Source: Clostridiales bacterium
GTDB lineage: Bacteria > Bacillota > Clostridia > Tissierellales > Dethiosulfatibacteraceae
Length of the DNA: 9,546 nucleotides
Reading direction: 5' to 3'
NCBI GenBank assembly: GCA_003539375.1
Contig: DPPH01000247.1
Location: 13,485-23,030, forward strand
The notes below the pieces were generated by a model that did no database searches, was not told where the DNA came from, and was given only the letters and a program-made list of their open reading frames with translations. Shown piece after piece: positions 6,640 to 9,546 of this stretch (position 1 is its first letter; each line of letters begins with the position of its first letter). The position numbers and the translations under genes were made by a program.

Positions 6640-7332
6640 ATGAGTCAAAAAATACTTATAGTAGACGATGAACCTTTATTAGTCAAAGGACTTAAATATG
6701 GGTTGGAACAAGATGGATATACAACAGAAGCAGCCTATGACGGGAAAAAGGCTTTAGAACTTCAAGAAAAGGAAAAATTCGACTTAATAATTCTTGATTT
6801 GATGCTTCCTGAGATTGATGGATTGGAAGTATGTCAAAAAATAAGAGAAAAATCAGATGTGCCTATAATAATGTTGACAGCCAAGGGAGAAGACATGAAT
6901 AAAATACTAGGCTTAGAGTATGGTGCTGACGATTATATGACTAAACCATTTAATATTCTTGAGTTAAAAGCTAGAATAAAAGCTATTTTAAGAAGGTCAT
7001 CTAATAAAGAAGCTAAATTAGGAGATCAAATAATCTATGTAGATGACTTTATTATAAACACATTGGGTAGAAAAGTAACGGTTAATGGTAAAGAAATAAA
7101 CCTTACTGCAAAAGAATTCGATTTATTGATTTTACTGGCAACAAATCCAGGGAAAGTATTCACAAGAGAAGAACTTCTAGAAATCATATGGGGATATGAA
7201 TACTTCGGAGATCTTAGAACGGTAGATGTTCATATTAGAAGATTACGAGAAAAAATAGAGAAAGATTCTGATAACTACGAGTATATACTTACTAAGTGGG
7301 GAGTTGGCTACTATTTTAGGAATAGAAATTAA
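6640..7332 (+). CDS. OmpR/PhoB-family response regulator
   Basis: This two-domain regulator has 230 residues, the standard length. The receiver domain (about 4-118) has the acidic pair D9-D10, phospho-acceptor D53 in LILDLMLPEIDG, T80 in MLTAKGED and K102 in TKPF. The DNA-binding winged helix (about 130-228) has the typical LTAKEFDLL, VFTREELLEIIWG and recognition helix RTVDVHIRRLREKIE, ending in the WGVGYYF hairpin. It is closest in style to WalR, PhoP and MtrA, but the sequence alone does not separate these. It would be phosphorylated by the kinase next to it and act on promoters, possibly its own. ATG 6640 follows GAGGTGA and a good promoter. Its 3' end overlaps the kinase frame by 29 bases. 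Confidence 0.95.
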   Translation: MSQKILIVDDEPLLVKGLKYGLEQDGYTTEAAYDGKKALELQEKEKFDLIILDLMLPEIDGLEVCQKIREKSDVPIIMLTAKGEDMNKILGLEYGADDYMTKPFNILELKARIKAILRRSSNKEAKLGDQIIYVDDFIINTLGRKVTVNGKEINLTAKEFDLLILLATNPGKVFTREELLEIIWGYEYFGDLRTVDVHIRRLREKIEKDSDNYEYILTKWGVGYYFRNRN

Positions 7333-8743
7333 AAAAAAGTTTGTAAGTTTTAGGTGGAAATTACTTTCCACCTATTTAATACTTATAATAATTCTTTTTT
7401 TTATTCTTATTAGTGTAACAACAGATTATTTATTAGACTGGCATATCAATGAGAGAAAAACAGAACTAACTGAAGATTCCCACCAGATAGCTGAAGACAT
7501 CAGCTATTATTTAAGTGTTTACGATTCATCTATTTATAAAACTTACCTTCAAAGTATAGTAGATAAATACGGTGAAAACTTAAATTCCAGAATCATAATA
7601 TTAAACAAAGAAAAAAGAGTAGTGGCAGATTCTAATGATGAATTCAATTTTACAACCTTAAATCTTGAAGAAATAGATAAATCATTACTTGGAGAAATAA
7701 GTAGTAATAACTATTATTTTAACGACATTGGAAATGTAATGTATATAGGATACCCTGTTGTTTTTGAAGACGAAATCAATGGGTCAGTTTTTATATCTTC
7801 TTCAATAAATAGTTTATATGAAAATGTAAACTCTCTTATATACAAAATAAAAGTACTTTTAATTGTTGTTTCTTTACTTATAATGGTAGGTTTATATTTG
7901 CTTACATATTTATTTTTAAAACCTATCAACAAATTTTACCCTGCTATAGAAAATATTAAAAAGGGTGACTTAGGACAAAAAGTCGATATAAGAACTAGTG
8001 ATGAATTTAGTCTTCTAGGCGATGCTTTTAATAGCATGACGGTGAGGCTCAATGAAGTTGATGAACAACGTGAAGCTTTCGTAGCTAACGTTTCCCATGA
8101 ATTAAAAACTCCTTTAGCATCAATAAAGCTTTTGACAGAAAATCTTTTATTACAAGACAACATTGAAAAAAAGGTTTATAGAGAGTTTCTAAAGGACATC
8201 AATGATGAAATAGATAGGTTAAACAACATAGTCACTGAGCTGTTATCTTTAGTAGATTTAGATAAAAATAAATTAAAATTGGATTTGCAAATCACATACT
8301 TAAATTATATATTAGAAAAAATAATTGAACAGTTAAATCCACTAGCCAAAGAAAAAAATATGAAATTAATTTTTGAAGAGAGAGATAGAATTCAAATAAA
8401 AATAGATAAGAACAAAATTAAACAGGCTGTAATAAATATCGTGCATAATGCTATTAAGTACAGTGATGAAGGTTCAGTAGTAAAGATAGCGCTGTATACT
8501 GATAAAAATTATGCTACAATAAAAATAAGTGACAACGGATACGGAATACCTAAAGAAAGTTTGCCTTATATTTTTGATAGATTTTATCGAGTAGATAAAG
8601 CTAGATCAAGAAAAACTGGAGGGACGGGACTAGGTTTGTCTATATCAAAACAGATAATTAATATGCATCATGGTACGATTAATGTTAAAAGTAGAGTAGG
8701 AAGAGGAACTACCTTTTACGTAAAAATACCAATAGAAGTATAG
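7304..8743 (+). CDS. Membrane sensor histidine kinase
   Basis: The kinase has 479 residues from TTG 7304. Order: membrane segment 1 (about 20-39), extracellular sensor of roughly 143 residues, membrane segment 2 (about 184-206), HAMP (about 206-260), HisKA with phospho-acceptor H265 in VSHELKTPL, then the ATPase domain with N box N382 (VHNAIKYS), G1 SDNGYG at D410-G414, F box YIFDRFYRVD and G2 GGTGLGLS from G439. No cytoplasmic PAS domain is present, unlike classical WalK. The extracellular part looks like a Cache/PAS-like fold, by inference from spacing only. The start is unsure: TTG 7304 is the only usual start codon before membrane segment 1, yet GGAG abuts it. ATT 7328 has AGGA six bases upstream and is a rare alternative. 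It is coupled to the regulator by a 29-base overlap. Confidence 0.94.
   Translation: MATILGIEIKKKFVSFRWKLLSTYLILIIILFFILISVTTDYLLDWHINERKTELTEDSHQIAEDISYYLSVYDSSIYKTYLQSIVDKYGENLNSRIIILNKEKRVVADSNDEFNFTTLNLEEIDKSLLGEISSNNYYFNDIGNVMYIGYPVVFEDEINGSVFISSSINSLYENVNSLIYKIKVLLIVVSLLIMVGLYLLTYLFLKPINKFYPAIENIKKGDLGQKVDIRTSDEFSLLGDAFNSMTVRLNEVDEQREAFVANVSHELKTPLASIKLLTENLLLQDNIEKKVYREFLKDINDEIDRLNNIVTELLSLVDLDKNKLKLDLQITYLNYILEKIIEQLNPLAKEKNMKLIFEERDRIQIKIDKNKIKQAVINIVHNAIKYSDEGSVVKIALYTDKNYATIKISDNGYGIPKESLPYIFDRFYRVDKARSRKTGGTGLGLSISKQIINMHHGTINVKSRVGRGTTFYVKIPIEV
7331..7338 (+). repeat. A8 run inside codons 9-12 of the kinase
   Basis: Eight A stand at 7331-7338, starting inside the stop codon of the regulator and lying near the start of the kinase frame. 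Such runs can slip during replication or transcription. In an AT-rich genome it may be chance. Confidence 0.5.
7351..7374 (+). promoter_or_regulatory. Perfect 10-bp hairpin at the regulator-kinase junction
   Basis: TAGGTGGAAA (7351-7360) pairs perfectly with TTTCCACCTA (7365-7374) around the loop TTAC. It begins 18 bases after the regulator stop and lies in kinase codons 16-24 (FRWKLLSTY). The left arm holds AGGTGG, a Shine-Dalgarno-like sequence. TTTAAT follows, with a longer T-run (eight T from about 7395) some 20 bases further on. It could attenuate transcription or protect the regulator message; this role is inferred. Confidence 0.55.
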
Positions 8744-8756
8744 AAAGAGTGATTTA

Positions 8757-9546
8757 ATGAGAAAATATCTGATAATTATTTTAATAGTATTATTTTTCAC
8801 TACATCCTGTGCACCGCAACAGGAAGAAAGTAATGTTACAAAGATTCTTCCCTATAATGAAGAAAAAAATCAAGAAGACATTGTTCAAATTTTTCTTCCT
8901 AATATTAATTTATCATGCGTAATTAATGAACTAGTTACTATAAAAGGAATCACAAAAGAAACTTATATTGAGAGAGCAATAGAAACAACTATTACAAGAA
9001 GTCTAGAATCTAGTAGTTTTATAGATATGAATATATTAAATATAATAAAAACCGACGTTGTTGATGAAACTGTTTTTTTAACTATTGAATGGAAAGATGG
9101 AATATATTTAAATGAAGAAGAAGAGTGTTTAATTCTTTATTCATTAGTGAATACAGCTGCCTCTATGGATGAAATTCAGTTCGTAAAAATTGTAAATGAA
9201 GAAAATGATTTCTTTTTTAATAAATATTATATTGGAGAAGCTCTTAGTCCTAGCAACACTATACTGTATAAAGATTATGTCAAACCAATAAACACTATAG
9301 ACGAGTTATTAAATTCTTATTTTAAAGATAGAAATGTATACAGTGAAACTTCAGAAGAAGCATTAGGGTTTTTAGATGAAAATATTTCTGAATATATTGG
9401 ATACAACATAAAAGATTATCAATACAATCAATACAATACCTTACTTACGGCATCAATAGAGGTAGTTTTCTATAATGAAAGCTACGTAAGAGAAGACCGT
9501 AAATTGGGGTTTTTGCTAGAATACACAAACGGAAAATTCAGAGTTA
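8757..9546 (+). CDS. Lipoprotein with GerMN-like domain, 3' end missing
   Basis: The frame is open from ATG 8757 to the right edge (263 residues, no stop). It starts 13 bases after the kinase stop, behind a weak AAAGAGTG site. Residues 1-17 are a lipoprotein signal (MRKY, hydrophobic run, TTSC) with lipidated C18; the Thr at -3 is less usual than Leu but allowed. After an acidic linker, residues about 41-160 resemble a GerMN domain: a strand DIVQIFLPN, a helix-rich middle, TVFLTIEWKDGIYL, then EECLILYSLVNTAASMDEIQFVKIV, matching the ending in which a helix precedes a strand reaching the ligand site. Residues 162-263 are not recognised and look alpha/beta. GerMN domains occur in spore protein GerM and in LpqB. 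It probably sits on the outer membrane face beside the kinase; an interaction is inferred from context only. Confidence 0.75.
   Translation, partial: MRKYLIIILIVLFFTTSCAPQQEESNVTKILPYNEEKNQEDIVQIFLPNINLSCVINELVTIKGITKETYIERAIETTITRSLESSSFIDMNILNIIKTDVVDETVFLTIEWKDGIYLNEEEECLILYSLVNTAASMDEIQFVKIVNEENDFFFNKYYIGEALSPSNTILYKDYVKPINTIDELLNSYFKDRNVYSETSEEALGFLDENISEYIGYNIKDYQYNQYNTLLTASIEVVFYNESYVREDRKLGFLLEYTNGKFRV

Noticed and set aside
7304..7339. Programmed frameshift fusing the regulator to the kinase at the A8 run
   Set aside because: The regulator stop TAA (7330-7332) is reached before the ribosome passes the A run, so slippage there cannot extend the regulator frame.
7714..8163. Two - strand open frames opposite the kinase (7714-7932 and 7936-8163)
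   Set aside because: They are antisense shadows of well-conserved kinase domains without start signals.

Overview
The window comes from a low-GC, AT-rich genome, most likely an anaerobic member of the Bacillota (Clostridia or Tissierellia type). The grounds are the heavily A/T-biased codons, strong AGGAGG-type ribosome binding sites, mixed ATG/GTG/TTG starts, the gene order nadD-yqeK-rsfS, and a selenocysteine decoding pair (selA-selB) next to comEA. The species cannot be fixed from the sequence alone. No tRNA, rRNA, CRISPR array, insertion sequence or phage gene is visible, and no stretch above 80 bases lacks a gene.

Layout. (1) Bases 1-1366, + strand: a tightly packed housekeeping operon. 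It holds the 3' part of nadD (NAD synthesis), yqeK (HD-domain Ap4A hydrolase) and rsfS (ribosome silencing factor), with an 11-base and then a 3-base gene overlap. It ends in a strong hairpin terminator at 1364-1395. (2) Bases 1378-2649, - strand: a D-alanyl-D-alanine carboxypeptidase (DacF/PBP5 type), convergent with rsfS, with its own promoter in the 76-base divergent gap at 2650-2725. (3) Bases 2726-6575, + strand: comEA, selA and selB, spaced 9 bases apart and then overlapping by 8, apparently one transcription unit. (4) Bases 6640-9546, + strand: an OmpR/PhoB-family response regulator, its histidine kinase, and a lipoprotein with a GerMN-like first domain that runs off the right edge. A good extended -10 promoter precedes the regulator.

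How the genes work together. SelA converts Ser-tRNA(Sec) to Sec-tRNA(Sec) and SelB delivers it to UGA codons, so the host should make selenoproteins. selC and selD are not in this window. The last operon looks like an envelope-sensing system: kinase, regulator and a surface lipoprotein, in the same order as the actinobacterial MtrA-MtrB-LpqB operon. The carboxypeptidase also acts on the cell envelope, but nothing in the sequence proves it belongs to that regulon.

Most of the window is ordinary core genome. The parts worth a second look are regulatory: a perfect 10-bp hairpin just inside the kinase gene, a direct repeat over the -35 box of the regulator promoter, a TACA-TGTA dyad over the -35 box of the carboxypeptidase promoter, and the lipoprotein itself.
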